Of a DNA stretch of 20,770 bases, positions 1 through 7,739 are shown one piece after another. This stretch comes from CAZHJK01 sp964533275 (GTDB lineage: Bacteria > Bacillota > Clostridia > Eubacteriales > Garciellaceae). The position numbers were made by a program, and so were the translations under genes. Every line of letters starts with the position of its first letter. The stretch's first letter is position 1. The notes under the pieces are model-generated. The model had not been told where the DNA came from. It was given only the letters and a program-made list of their open reading frames with translations, and made no database searches. The stretch is from positions 1-20,770 of the forward strand of contig CAZHJK010000035.1 in assembly GCA_964533275.1 (NCBI GenBank), written 5' to 3'.

Positions 1-59
1 TTAAGGTTTTTGCCCTTACTTCCTTACACTGTTCTATTTTCAAAGACCAATTTCTTAGA

Positions 60-79
60 GGACACGGGTCGCCCCTACA
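60..79 (-). repeat. Short GC-rich intergenic repeat ending in CCCTACA
   Basis: The plus strand reads GGACACGGGTCGCCCCTACA, so the minus strand starts TGTAGGGGCGACC. It shares the TGTAGGG end and the GC-rich character with the 27-bp repeats at 205-231 and 1215-1241, but the middle differs. I infer a related, diverged intergenic repeat. TGTAGGGGCGACC-type words strike me as familiar from other bacterial intergenic repeats, which is recollection rather than a search result. Confidence 0.4.
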
Positions 80-82
80 AAT

Positions 83-124
83 CTTACTTCTTACCTCTCG
101 CCTCTCGCCTCTCATATCTAACTT
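83..124. repeat. Heptamer-periodic tract, 6 units
   Basis: Six consecutive 7-bp units, each beginning CT, run in register; the clearest are two adjacent identical CTCGCCT units at 97-110. The other units are diverged (CTTACTT, CTTACCT, CTCATAT, CTAACTT). Its period matches the tracts at 253-333, 1302-1350, 11321-11447 and 13489-13551. Confidence 0.6.
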
Positions 125-204
125 GCGACGACTCTTACCACTATACTAGAATTCTTTCTCTTTGTCAATAACTTTTTTACCTGTAAAATATTTCATGAAT
201 CTTC

Positions 205-231
205 GGAACGACGAGGGCATCGATCCCTACA
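205..231. repeat. 27-bp interspersed repeat, copy 1
   Basis: Starts GGAACGACGAGGGC and ends GATCCCTACA. It matches 1215-1241 at 26 of 27 positions (A at 219 versus G at 1229) in the same orientation, and the pair brackets rpe. The GC-rich, palindrome-poor sequence stands out from the AT-rich surroundings. About 12 bp to its right lies a second shared module (243-269) that is also present after copy 2. Confidence 0.85.
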
Positions 232-242
232 TTTGTTACTAG

Positions 243-294
243 CAGGGTTCTTCTGTTCCCTGTTCCCTTTCAACTGGTTATCAGTTATGAGTTA
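243..294. repeat. Composite repeat: CAGGGTT module plus heptamer tract
   Basis: The 27 bases at 243-269 match 1292-1318 with three differences, and a 24-bp version lies inverted at 11338-11361. The tract then continues as six in-register 7-bp units from 253 to 294, starting with two identical CTGTTCC units followed by CTTTCAA, CTGGTTA and two more diverged units. A further run of three (CTGGTAA then two CTGGTAT) sits at 313-333. Confidence 0.7.
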
Positions 295-544
295 AGTCTT
301 TAAATGCTTTTTCTGGTAACTGGTATCTGGTATCTTGGGTTTTCCCAAGACAGCTTAACCATAATATCATCTCTATTACTCTTTGACAAGTGGTAATTTT
401 TTCTTTTTATTGCTAAGAGTTTTAATAATAAATTTAAAAAATACTTTGTTATATTTAAAGATCTTCTCTATTTTACTATATGATATATAGTTAAAAACTG
501 CTTATAGATAGATAAATAATAAATCATCAACATATTTAACTTAT

Positions 545-1180
545 TTAATCTAATAGCTTTTTTATGTTTTCCTTCTTATCTCCGTTAAATACATAGGAAC
601 CTGCAACTAATATATTTGCACCTGCTTTTACACATTGTTTTCCTATAATATCATTAACTCCTCCATCAACTTGAATATCAATATTTCGATCAGAAACCAT
701 CTCTTTAGTCTTAGCTATCTTTTCTAGCATAGCTGGGATAAATTTTTGTCCTCCATATCCAGGGTTAACAGTCATTAATAGTATCATATCAATATCATCC
801 AAAACATGCTTAAGGGTTTCTATTGGAGTTGCTGGGTTTAAGGCTACCCCTGCCTTTATACCTTGGTTTTTTATTAATTGTATACTTCGATGCATATGTA
901 GGGTTGCCTCTTGATGAATAGTAATAATATCTGCTCCAGCTTCAGCTATACTATGTATAAATCTATCTGGGTCCTGTATCATCATATGGGCATCAAATAT
1001 CATTTTAGTTTTATCCCTTAACATTTTTATTTGATCAGGACCAAAGGTTATATTAGGTACAAAACATCCGTCCATCATATCTAAATGAAGCATTTCAACA
1101 TTAAGGTCATCTAATTCTTTTATGTCTCTTTCTAAATTTGCAAAGTCTGCTGCTAATAATGAGGGCGCTATTTTAATCAT
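545..1180 (-). CDS. rpe: Ribulose-phosphate 3-epimerase
   Basis: Interconverts ribulose 5-phosphate and xylulose 5-phosphate in the non-oxidative pentose phosphate pathway; cytosolic, metal-dependent TIM barrel. The 211-residue length is normal (about 210-225). Family residues are visible: Ser7 in IAPSLLAADF, His32 and Asp34 in LHLDMMDG, His65 in DAHMMI and Asp172 in VDGG, which are the metal and catalytic ligands, plus the phosphate-loop signature MTVNPGYGGQKF (136-147). The ATG at 1178-1180 follows AAAGGTGATT, a good ribosome binding site. It stands alone: no rsgA or other usual Rpe neighbour is present, and it lies about 250 bp beyond gyrA between two copies of a 27-bp repeat. MTVNPG instead of the commoner MSVNPG leaves some room for an allulose-6-phosphate-epimerase-like paralogue, but Asn in place of the AlsE Asp and GGQ favour Rpe. 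Confidence 0.92.
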   Translation of the reverse strand: MIKIAPSLLAADFANLERDIKELDDLNVEMLHLDMMDGCFVPNITFGPDQIKMLRDKTKMIFDAHMMIQDPDRFIHSIAEAGADIITIHQEATLHMHRSIQLIKNQGIKAGVALNPATPIETLKHVLDDIDMILLMTVNPGYGGQKFIPAMLEKIAKTKEMVSDRNIDIQVDGGVNDIIGKQCVKAGANILVAGSYVFNGDKKENIKKLLD

Positions 1181-1214
1181 AATTAATCACCTTTCTTTTT
1201 GAATTTTATATTAT

Positions 1215-1241
1215 GGAACGACGAGGGCGTCGATCCCTACA
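1215..1241. repeat. 27-bp interspersed repeat, copy 2
   Basis: Same 27-bp sequence as 205-231 with one substitution, in the same orientation, 34 bp upstream of the rpe start codon. It is therefore inside the rpe promoter or leader region. Confidence 0.85.
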
Positions 1242-1260
1242 AGTAATAATCATAAGATAT

Positions 1261-1278
1261 CTTCGAATAAATTCGAAG
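1261..1278. repeat. 18-bp inverted repeat (TTCGAA palindrome)
   Basis: CTTCGAAT, two-base spacer AA, ATTCGAAG form perfect 8-bp arms between the 27-bp repeat and the CAGAGTT/heptamer module. It could be a hairpin in the rpe leader or the loop end of a composite repeat. No function is assigned. Confidence 0.55.
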
Positions 1279-1291
1279 CTACTTTAGGTTT

Positions 1292-1350
1292 CAGAGTTTT
1301 TCTGTTGCCTGTTCCCTTATCTCTAGCATCTAGTATCTAGCAACTAGTTA
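1292..1350. repeat. Composite repeat: CAGAGTT module plus 7 heptamers
   Basis: 1292-1318 is the second copy of the 243-269 module. From 1302 to 1350 there are seven uninterrupted 7-bp units in one register. Two begin CTGTT, then CTTATCT, then four begin CTAG (CTAGCAT, CTAGTAT, CTAGCAA, CTAGTTA). This is the clearest heptamer tract in the window. Confidence 0.75.
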
Positions 1351-1360
1351 CTAATTTGTT

Positions 1361-1388
1361 TAAAGCCAGCTCAAGTGAACTGGCTTTA
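1361..1388 (-). terminator. Probable terminator of the gyrB-gyrA transcript
   Basis: TAAAGCCAG and CTGGCTTTA form a 9-bp stem around a 10-base loop, starting 45 bp past the gyrA stop codon. On the minus strand the stem is followed only by AAACAAATT, a poor T-tract; on the plus strand GTTTTAT follows. Position favours a gyrA terminator, sequence quality is moderate. Confidence 0.5.
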
Positions 1389-1432
1389 GTTTTATAAGTT
1401 TAAGATTAATTTTAATGTTATTTAATTATATT

Positions 1433-3886
1433 TTATTTATCCATATCTTCCTTTTCCTCACTCACATATACCTTAGCTGCACTTATAATTTCTTCATCTT
1501 TACCTGTCCTCATAAGTGTAACTCCTTGAGTACTTCTACCCATTTGTGAGATCCCTTCTGCTTCTAATCTTATTACAATTCCATGATTATTAATAAGCAT
1601 TATTTCATCATCTATAGTAACTATTCGTATCCCTACTAGATCACCTGTTTTTTTAGTAATATTGTAGGTTGTAACTCCCTTACCTCCTCTAGATTGGGTA
1701 CGATAAGCATCCAGGGTAGTCATTTTACCGAATCCCTTATTACTTACAGCTAAAAGATAAGAATCATCTGAAATTAGGTCCATTCCTATTACCTCATCAT
1801 CTTTTCTTAAATCTATTCCTTTTACACCCATAGCTGTTCTTCCCATTGGACGAACATCTTCCTCATCAAATCTAATGGCAAAACCTTTTTTTGTTCCAAT
1901 TATTACTTCTTTTTCCCCATTAGTCAACCTTACACCAATTAATTCATCATTTTCTCTTATAGATATTGCTGCAAGCCCTGTTCTTCTTGATGAATCATAT
2001 TCAGTTAAATCTGTCTTTTTAACCTTACCCATCCTTGTTACCATTAGTAGATAATGATCAGGTCTAAACTCTTTTACAGGGATAACGGTTGTAACTAGTT
2101 CCCCTGGATCTAATTGTAGTATATTAACAATGGCAGTTCCCTTTGCTTGTCTGCTTGCTTCAGGAATTTCGTATGCCTTTAATCTATAAACCTTACCCTT
2201 ATTGGTAAAGAATAGTAAATAGTGATGGGTGGATGTCATAAAGAGATGCTCTACAAAATCATCTTCCCTTGTACTTAAGGCTGTTATACCTTTACCACCT
2301 CTTCTTTGAGATTTATAGGTGTCAGATGGTAACCTTTTGATATATCCAAAATGAGTTAAGGTTATTACCACATCTTCTTCTTCTATTAAATCTTCAATGT
2401 CGAATTCAGATGCATCTATATCAAACCCTGTTCTACGATCATCACTGTATTTTTCCTTAATCTCTAACAACTCTTCTTTAATAACCTCTAAAACAAGATA
2501 GTCATTTGCAAGTATTTCCTTTAACTCTTTAATAATCTTTTCAAGTCCAATATATTCTTCTTCAATTTTATCTCTTTCTAAACCTGTTAATCTTTGTAAA
2601 CGCATATCAAGAATAGCTTGGGCTTGTTTTTCAGAGAGCTTAAAATTCTCCATTAATCCATCTCTTGCAATTTGAACTGTTTTAGAAGAACGAATTAACT
2701 TAATTACTGCATCAATATTATCTAGAGCAATTCTTAAACCTTCTAAAATATGGGCTCTAGCCTCTGCCTTATCTAAATCAAATTGAGTTCGTCGTATTAT
2801 TACTTCCCTTTGATGAGCTAAATAATGGTCTAACATTTCTCTAAGATTTAATACCTTAGGTTCGTTGTTCACAAGGGCAAGCATAATTACACCGAAGGTT
2901 TCTTGCATTTGTGTATGTTTATATAAGAGATTTAAAATTATATTAGGATTTACATCTCTTTTTAATTCTACAACAATACGCATTCCATTTCTATCTGATT
3001 CATCCCTTAGATCAGATATTCCTTCGACCTTTTTATCCTTTACTAAATCTGCAATCTTTTCTATAAGTCTTGCCTTATTTACCTGATAGGGGATTTCAGT
3101 AACTATAATCCTAAATCTATTATTGGTCATCTGCTCGATATTAGCCTTTGCCCTAACCTTTATCTTTCCTCTGCCTGTATTATAGGCTGATTTAACTTCA
3201 TTCTTACCTAAAATCATTCCACCTGTTGGAAAATCTGGTCCCTTAATCTTTTTCATCAATTGCTCAATGGTTACATCAGGGTTATCAATAATCTCTACTA
3301 CACCATCGATTACTTCCCCAAGATTATGGGGAGGAATATTTGTTGCCATACCTACTGCTATTCCTGAAGATCCATTTACTAATAGATTTGGATAGCGAGC
3401 TGGTAATACTGCTGGCTCTTTCAAGGTTTCATCAAAGTTAGGTCTATAATCTATTGTGTTCTTATTAATGTCTCTTAACATTTCGATTGTAATTTTAGTC
3501 ATCTTTGCTTCAGTATAACGCATGGCAGCTGCGCCGTCACCATCAACAGAGCCAAAATTACCATGACCATCTACTAATGGATATCTTGTTGAAAAGTCTT
3601 GAGATAAACGAACTAAAGCATCATACACAGCTGAATCTCCATGGGGATGATACTTACCTAATACATCTCCAACGATTCTTGCACATTTCCTATGGGATTT
3701 TTCAGGCGTTAAACCTAATTCACTCATAGCATACAATATTCTTCTATGCACTGGTTTTAAACCGTCTCTAACATCAGGAAGTGCACGGGATACTATAACA
3801 CTCATTGCATAATCAATGTATGAAGTTTTCATTTCATCTACTATATTTATTTGAGAAATATTTCCATGATTATTTTCTTCTGACAT
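1433..3886 (-). CDS. gyrA: DNA gyrase subunit A
   Basis: Breaks and rejoins DNA through an active-site tyrosine and, with GyrB, introduces negative supercoils ahead of the fork. At 817 residues it is typical. Visible features: winged-helix/tower breakage-reunion domain at about residues 30-490, catalytic Tyr124 in AAAMRYTEA, and the quinolone-determining stretch GKYHPHGDSAVYD with Ser85 and Asp89 (the E. coli Ser83/Asp87 positions), so no classic resistance substitution is seen. The GyrA box QRRGGKG at 527-533 marks this as gyrase rather than topoisomerase IV, followed by the beta-pinwheel C-terminal domain with repeated RGGKG-type motifs and a short acidic tail. The ATG follows AAGGGGGCTA and lies 15 bp after the gyrB stop, so the two subunits are co-transcribed. 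Confidence 0.98.
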   Translation of the reverse strand: MSEENNHGNISQINIVDEMKTSYIDYAMSVIVSRALPDVRDGLKPVHRRILYAMSELGLTPEKSHRKCARIVGDVLGKYHPHGDSAVYDALVRLSQDFSTRYPLVDGHGNFGSVDGDGAAAMRYTEAKMTKITIEMLRDINKNTIDYRPNFDETLKEPAVLPARYPNLLVNGSSGIAVGMATNIPPHNLGEVIDGVVEIIDNPDVTIEQLMKKIKGPDFPTGGMILGKNEVKSAYNTGRGKIKVRAKANIEQMTNNRFRIIVTEIPYQVNKARLIEKIADLVKDKKVEGISDLRDESDRNGMRIVVELKRDVNPNIILNLLYKHTQMQETFGVIMLALVNNEPKVLNLREMLDHYLAHQREVIIRRTQFDLDKAEARAHILEGLRIALDNIDAVIKLIRSSKTVQIARDGLMENFKLSEKQAQAILDMRLQRLTGLERDKIEEEYIGLEKIIKELKEILANDYLVLEVIKEELLEIKEKYSDDRRTGFDIDASEFDIEDLIEEEDVVITLTHFGYIKRLPSDTYKSQRRGGKGITALSTREDDFVEHLFMTSTHHYLLFFTNKGKVYRLKAYEIPEASRQAKGTAIVNILQLDPGELVTTVIPVKEFRPDHYLLMVTRMGKVKKTDLTEYDSSRRTGLAAISIRENDELIGVRLTNGEKEVIIGTKKGFAIRFDEEDVRPMGRTAMGVKGIDLRKDDEVIGMDLISDDSYLLAVSNKGFGKMTTLDAYRTQSRGGKGVTTYNITKKTGDLVGIRIVTIDDEIMLINNHGIVIRLEAEGISQMGRSTQGVTLMRTGKDEEIISAAKVYVSEEKEDMDK

Positions 3887-3901
3887 TTTTTAGCCCCCTT
3901 A

Positions 3902-5818
3902 CTATACATCTAGATTTTTAACTTTTCTGGCATTATCTTCAATAAATTCTCTCCTGGGCTGTACCTTATCACCCATTAATTTGGAGAAAATTTCATCTGC
4001 AATTATTGCATCTTCTAAGGCAACTCGGAGTAAAGTACGGGATTCAGGATTCATGGTAGTTTCCCATAATTGTTCTGGGTTCATTTCTCCTAGACCTTTA
4101 TAACGCTGAAGATCTATTTTTCCTTCTCTGCCTATTTCATTTAATAAATTATCTAATTCCTTATCGCTATATACATATTGCTCAAACTTTCCCTTTGTTA
4201 CTTTATAAAGAGGTGGTTGAGCTATATATAAAAAGCCAGCATCAATTAATTCTTTCATATAACGATAAAAGAAGGTCAATAATAGAGTACGAATATGGGC
4301 TCCATCAACATCGGCATCCGTCATAATTACAACCTTATGGTATCTTGCTTTTTCAATATCAAAATCTTCAGATATACCTACCCCAAGGGCTGTAATTAAA
4401 GAGCGAATAGTGTCTGTGGATAATATCCTATCTAATCTAGCCTTTTCAACATTTAATATTTTTCCTCTTAGAGGTAAAATTGCCATAGTTTTTCTATCTC
4501 TACCCTGTTTTGCAGAACCTCCTGCAGAATCTCCCTCTACAATAAATATTTCAGATAGGCTTGGATCTTTTTCACTACAATCTGCAAGCTTACCAGGCAA
4601 TGAAGTACTTTCTAGTACACTCTTTCTTCGTGTTAATTCCCTGGCTTTTTTGGCAGCTTGCCTTGCCCTTGCAGCAGTAAGTGCCTTATCCATAATAACC
4701 TTACCTACATTTGGGTTTTCTTCTAGGAAGGTGGAAACATATTCACCTACAGCTTGTTCTACTAATCCTCTTATTTCAGTATTTCCTAATTTTGTTTTAG
4801 TCTGTCCTTCAAATTGTGGGTCTGTTAGTTTAACGCTGATAATAGCAGTAATTCCCTCTCTAACATCCTCCCCTGAAAGGTTATTGTCATTTTCCTTTAG
4901 AATATTATGTTTTCTTCCATAGTCATTAATACATCTAGTAAGCCCACTTTTAAAACCACTTAAATGAAATCCACCCTCTGCAGTATTTATATTATTTGCA
5001 AATGTAAATATATTTTCTGTATAGCTATCGTTGTATTGAAAAGCAACTTCAATTATAGTACCTTCCCGCTCTACTTCAAATCCAAAAACCTCTTTATGCA
5101 AAGGCTCTCTATTTTTATTTAGGAATTCTACAAAAGAAACAATTCCACCCTTATAGTGAAATTCCTTTTTCTTTTCCTTACCTTCCCGCTCATCCTTTAG
5201 GGTAATACGAATTCCTTTATTCAAGAATGCAAGTTCCCTTATTCTATGTTCTAAGGTATCAAAATCATATTCTAATTCTTCAAAAATAAGATGATCAGGC
5301 TTAAAACTGATAAAAGTTCCAGTTTTATTTGTACTTCCTATTGGCTTTAATTTATTTAAAGGTTTACCTCTTTCATAGCTTTGACTGTGGATTTCTCCAT
5401 TTTGATGAACATTTATTTCTAAAGTTTCTGAAAGGGCATTTACCACTGATACACCAACTCCATGAAGACCTCCAGAAACCTTATAACCTCCACCTCCAAA
5501 TTTTCCACCGGCATGAAGCATTGTTAAAGCTACTTCTACTGCTGACTTTTTCATCTTTGGATGTATACCAATAGGGATTCCTCTACCATCATCCTCAACT
5601 GTTATTGAATTATCAGTATTAATTTTTACATGGATATTTTCACAATAACCTGCTAATGCCTCATCAATACTATTATCAATAACCTCATAAACTAGATGAT
5701 GCAGACCCCTAGGTCCTGTACTTCCTATATACATACCAGGGCGTTTCCTTACTGCTTCTAAGCCTTCTAATACTTGTATCTGTTCAGCGCCATAGATTTG
5801 ATTATTTTTTTCTTCCAT
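3902..5818 (-). CDS. gyrB: DNA gyrase subunit B
   Basis: ATPase subunit of gyrase; ATP binding closes its N-gate and drives strand passage by GyrA. The 638-residue length is usual for Bacillota. Domains in order: GHKL ATPase (about 1-220) with catalytic Glu45 in YEVIDNSIDEA, the DDGRGIP motif and the glycine-rich lid SGGLHGVGVSVVNALS; transducer (about 221-395); TOPRIM with Glu428 in VEGDSAGGSA and the Asp501/503/505 metal cluster in TDADVDG; and the C-terminal tail with QRYKGLGEMN. The start follows AGGGGGGTAAAA. It sits 32 bp downstream of remB and 15 bp upstream of gyrA. A plus-strand open frame inside it (4410-4922) is an antisense shadow. Confidence 0.98.
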   Translation of the reverse strand: MEEKNNQIYGAEQIQVLEGLEAVRKRPGMYIGSTGPRGLHHLVYEVIDNSIDEALAGYCENIHVKINTDNSITVEDDGRGIPIGIHPKMKKSAVEVALTMLHAGGKFGGGGYKVSGGLHGVGVSVVNALSETLEINVHQNGEIHSQSYERGKPLNKLKPIGSTNKTGTFISFKPDHLIFEELEYDFDTLEHRIRELAFLNKGIRITLKDEREGKEKKKEFHYKGGIVSFVEFLNKNREPLHKEVFGFEVEREGTIIEVAFQYNDSYTENIFTFANNINTAEGGFHLSGFKSGLTRCINDYGRKHNILKENDNNLSGEDVREGITAIISVKLTDPQFEGQTKTKLGNTEIRGLVEQAVGEYVSTFLEENPNVGKVIMDKALTAARARQAAKKARELTRRKSVLESTSLPGKLADCSEKDPSLSEIFIVEGDSAGGSAKQGRDRKTMAILPLRGKILNVEKARLDRILSTDTIRSLITALGVGISEDFDIEKARYHKVVIMTDADVDGAHIRTLLLTFFYRYMKELIDAGFLYIAQPPLYKVTKGKFEQYVYSDKELDNLLNEIGREGKIDLQRYKGLGEMNPEQLWETTMNPESRTLLRVALEDAIIADEIFSKLMGDKVQPRREFIEDNARKVKNLDV

Positions 5819-5850
5819 TTTTACCCCCCTGTTTCCTTAAGTCAATATAA

Positions 5851-6102
5851 TTATTTTAAATCCATTCTCTTTAATAGAGTACTGGAAGATATATGTGAAT
5901 AATAAATAATATTTTTATCATTTATTTTTGTTATAATATAGGACTTTGGTTCTTCCTGTGAAATATTTTTTATAATTCCTTCCTCTTGTGCTCTTTTTAA
6001 GAATAACTTTGTATCCTTTGACATTTGTGTACTTTCTAAATCCATTATAGCTATTATATCTTTTTGGAATACTATATCATCCCCACCCAGGTGTAGTAAC
6101 AT
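5851..6102 (-). CDS. remB: RemB/YaaB-like extracellular matrix regulator (DUF370)
   Basis: Small DUF370 protein of 83 residues (B. subtilis RemB has about 81). The family's characteristic beginning LHLGGDDIVFQKDIIAIMDL and the C-terminal YYSHISSSTLLKR are present. Its founding paralogue RemA is a DNA-binding matrix regulator in B. subtilis; the role of RemB is less clear. I chose ATG 6100-6102 because GAGGGGGC lies just upstream and homologues begin at this Met. A GTG start at 6135 would add 11 residues, but it has a weak ribosome site and coincides with the predicted transcription start from a TATAAT at 6143-6148. It lies between recF (100 bp) and gyrB (32 bp), its conserved location in Bacillota. 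Confidence 0.9.
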   Translation of the reverse strand: MLLHLGGDDIVFQKDIIAIMDLESTQMSKDTKLFLKRAQEEGIIKNISQEEPKSYIITKINDKNIIYYSHISSSTLLKRMDLK

Positions 6103-6142
6103 AAAAAGCCCCCTCGAAATGCAAAATTCTTCCACCTTACCT

Positions 6143-6170
6143 ATTATAACCTTTTCTAGGATATTCTAAA
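6143..6170 (-). promoter_or_regulatory. Possible internal promoter before remB-gyrB-gyrA
   Basis: Read on the minus strand, TTTAGA, a 16-base spacer and a perfect TATAAT (plus-strand ATTATA 6143-6148) lie in the recF-remB gap. The -35 matches only 4 of 6, so the call rests on the -10. The predicted RNA start is near 6135, leaving a leader of about 33 bases before the chosen remB ATG. Confidence 0.4.
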
Positions 6171-6202
6171 AGATGATTTTTATAAAACTGACTTTATGAA
6201 AC

Positions 6203-7312
6203 TCAATCACTTACAATTCGACCACTTTTAATCCTAAATATTTCTTTTTCTTGATTATTCATATGTTCTAGAAAATTAAGATCTGTACAGGTTATAAAAC
6301 TTTGTACATTTCCTAAGGATTTAATAAGTTTTTGCTGTCTGTTTTGATCTAACTCTGACATAACATCATCTAATAAGAGAATTGGTAATTCCCCTACCTC
6401 AGAATATATTAAATCAAATATAGAAAGTTTTAAAGATAATGCTGCAGTACGCTGCTGTCCTTGTGAACCAAAGGATCTAATATCAATTTTATTTATATTA
6501 ATTTTTATATCATCCCTATGGGGACCTACACTAGTAGATCCTCTATATATATCTAATTTTTCGTTTCTCTCTAATCTTCTTCGGAATAATTCCTTAATAT
6601 TTTTAATATCTTCCTGGGATGATAATATGGTTGATTGATAAAAAAGCTCTAAATCCTCCTTATCATCAGTTATTTCCCTATGTAGTTTTTTTGCCATATT
6701 ATTTATTTTTTTTAAAAAGTAAATGCGTGTCTGAATTATTTTTGCTCCAATGTCTATTAATTGTTCATCCCAGACCGATATTGTTTCCTTAAGGGATTCC
6801 TTAATTATAATCTTTTTTAGTAGATGATTTCGTTGTTGAAGGATTTTATTATATTCTAAAAGCGCATAATAATATTGAGGTTTTATATTTGATATCTCTC
6901 TATCTAAAAAATTTCTTCTCTCTATTGGGCCTTCTTTTATTAATTTTAAATCCTCTGGGGAGAATAATAGAATATTTACCTTACCTAATAAATCTCCCAC
7001 CTTATCTAATAGTACCCCATTACTTTTAATCCTTTTTTTTTGATTATGGGATAAGCCAATCTCTATGATTTTATCTCCATTATTTGTTATGATATTGCCC
7101 TTAATATAGGCATTTTCCTTTTCCCATTTTATTATTTCTCTATCTTTATTATTGCGATGGGATTTCCCAATACTTAAATAATATATTGATTCTATAATAT
7201 TTGTTTTACCCTGGGCATTTGGTCCTACTATAATATTCATTTTAGGATGCAAATTTAAATTTAGTTGAGAATAATTTCTATAATTCATTAAACTAAGTTT
7301 CTCAATATACAT
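6203..7312 (-). CDS. recF: DNA replication/repair protein RecF
   Basis: SMC/ABC-like ATPase that binds gapped DNA with RecO and RecR to load RecA at stalled forks. The 369-residue length is standard. The N-terminal MYIEKLSLMNYRNY, Walker A GPNAQGKTN (30-38), ABC signature GSQGQQRTAALSLK, and Walker B LLLDDVMSELD (Asp315/316 region) are all seen. The start at 7310-7312 is preceded by AAGGAGG with an 8-base spacer and matches the family N-terminus. An upstream in-frame TTG at 7336 would overlap that ribosome site and is rejected. It follows yaaA by 39 bp, a normal dnaN-region operon arrangement. Confidence 0.97.
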   Translation of the reverse strand: MYIEKLSLMNYRNYSQLNLNLHPKMNIIVGPNAQGKTNIIESIYYLSIGKSHRNNKDREIIKWEKENAYIKGNIITNNGDKIIEIGLSHNQKKRIKSNGVLLDKVGDLLGKVNILLFSPEDLKLIKEGPIERRNFLDREISNIKPQYYYALLEYNKILQQRNHLLKKIIIKESLKETISVWDEQLIDIGAKIIQTRIYFLKKINNMAKKLHREITDDKEDLELFYQSTILSSQEDIKNIKELFRRRLERNEKLDIYRGSTSVGPHRDDIKININKIDIRSFGSQGQQRTAALSLKLSIFDLIYSEVGELPILLLDDVMSELDQNRQQKLIKSLGNVQSFITCTDLNFLEHMNNQEKEIFRIKSGRIVSD

Positions 7313-7351
7313 TAATTTTGCCTCCTTTTTTATCAAACATATGTTCTAATT

Positions 7352-7561
7352 TTACTCAACTTCTATTTTACCATATTCTGATATTTCTACAATATCTCCA
7401 GATCTTATTTTTTTACCTCTTTGAGTTGTTACTTCATTATTAACCTTAACTAATCCATCTTGAATCATTATTTTTGCCATACCACCATGTTCAGCAGCAT
7501 TAACATACTTTAATAATTGATCCAATTTAATATAAGGGGTTGTTATTTTAACTTTTTCCAT
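7352..7561 (-). CDS. yaaA: S4-domain RNA-binding protein YaaA (RlbA)
   Basis: 69-residue protein made almost entirely of one S4 RNA-binding fold: LDQLLKYVNAAEHGGMAK, then the S4 core GLVKVNNEVTTQRGKKIRSGDIVEI. In Bacillota this small gene sits invariably between dnaN and recF; it has been linked to ribosome or 50S-subunit assembly, but its exact reaction is not established. The ATG is preceded by AAGGAG with a 6-7 base spacer. A terminator-like hairpin lies between it and dnaN, so it may start a separate yaaA-recF unit. Confidence 0.93.
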   Translation of the reverse strand: MEKVKITTPYIKLDQLLKYVNAAEHGGMAKIMIQDGLVKVNNEVTTQRGKKIRSGDIVEISEYGKIEVE

Positions 7562-7582
7562 ATGATTCTCCTTTTTTTAATA

Positions 7583-7636
7583 TTGTAGGAAACTTTACTT
7601 ACCTACAAAAAATTAGTTTTAAGGGGAGTATCCCCT
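7583..7636. other. Two small inverted repeats upstream of yaaA
   Basis: TTGTAGG/CCTACAA (7583-7589 and 7602-7608) form a 7-bp stem with a 12-base loop, and AGGGGA-GTA-TCCCCT (7622-7636) is a perfect 6-bp stem. Both lie in the yaaA leader on the minus strand. They could be leader hairpins or an operator; no clear promoter was found with them. Confidence 0.35.
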
Positions 7637-7696
7637 GCCGTATTAAGAAATTGCTACTTTTTTATTATCCCCAATAAAAGCATAAAGTAACAATAA

Positions 7697-7722
7697 TTAA
7701 ACCACCAAAGATGGTGGTTTAA
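7697..7722 (-). terminator. Terminator after dnaN
   Basis: A perfect 11-bp stem, TTAAACCACCA and TGGTGGTTTAA, around a 4-base loop, beginning 18 bp beyond the dnaN stop. On the minus strand the stem's 3' side ends in TTTAATTATTG. It probably ends the dnaA-dnaN transcript. Confidence 0.65.
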
Positions 7723-7739
7723 TATATATATAAATGTTA

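Larger units (their letters stand above)
1..544. other. Repeat-rich non-coding stretch downstream of rpe
   Basis: No credible gene is seen on either strand. The first 350 bases hold several short repeat modules: a CCCCTACA-ending motif at 60-79, heptamer-periodic tracts at 83-124, 253-294 and 313-333, one copy of a 27-bp repeat at 205-231, and a perfect 7-bp-stem hairpin at 333-350 (TCTTGGG, loop TTTT, CCCAAGA). From about 351 to 544 the sequence is AT-rich and I see nothing recognisable in it, including no convincing terminator for rpe. Confidence 0.7.

Noticed and set aside
83..350. CRISPR-like repeat array
   Set aside because: The units are 7 bases with no unique spacers of constant length and no cas genes are present.
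4410..4922. 170-codon plus-strand frame inside gyrB
   Set aside because: Antisense to the conserved TOPRIM region of gyrB; no family features and no ribosome site that I can support.
7313..7336. Longer RecF from TTG 7336
   Set aside because: It covers the AAGGAGG ribosome site of the ATG at 7312, and RecF proteins begin at MYI.
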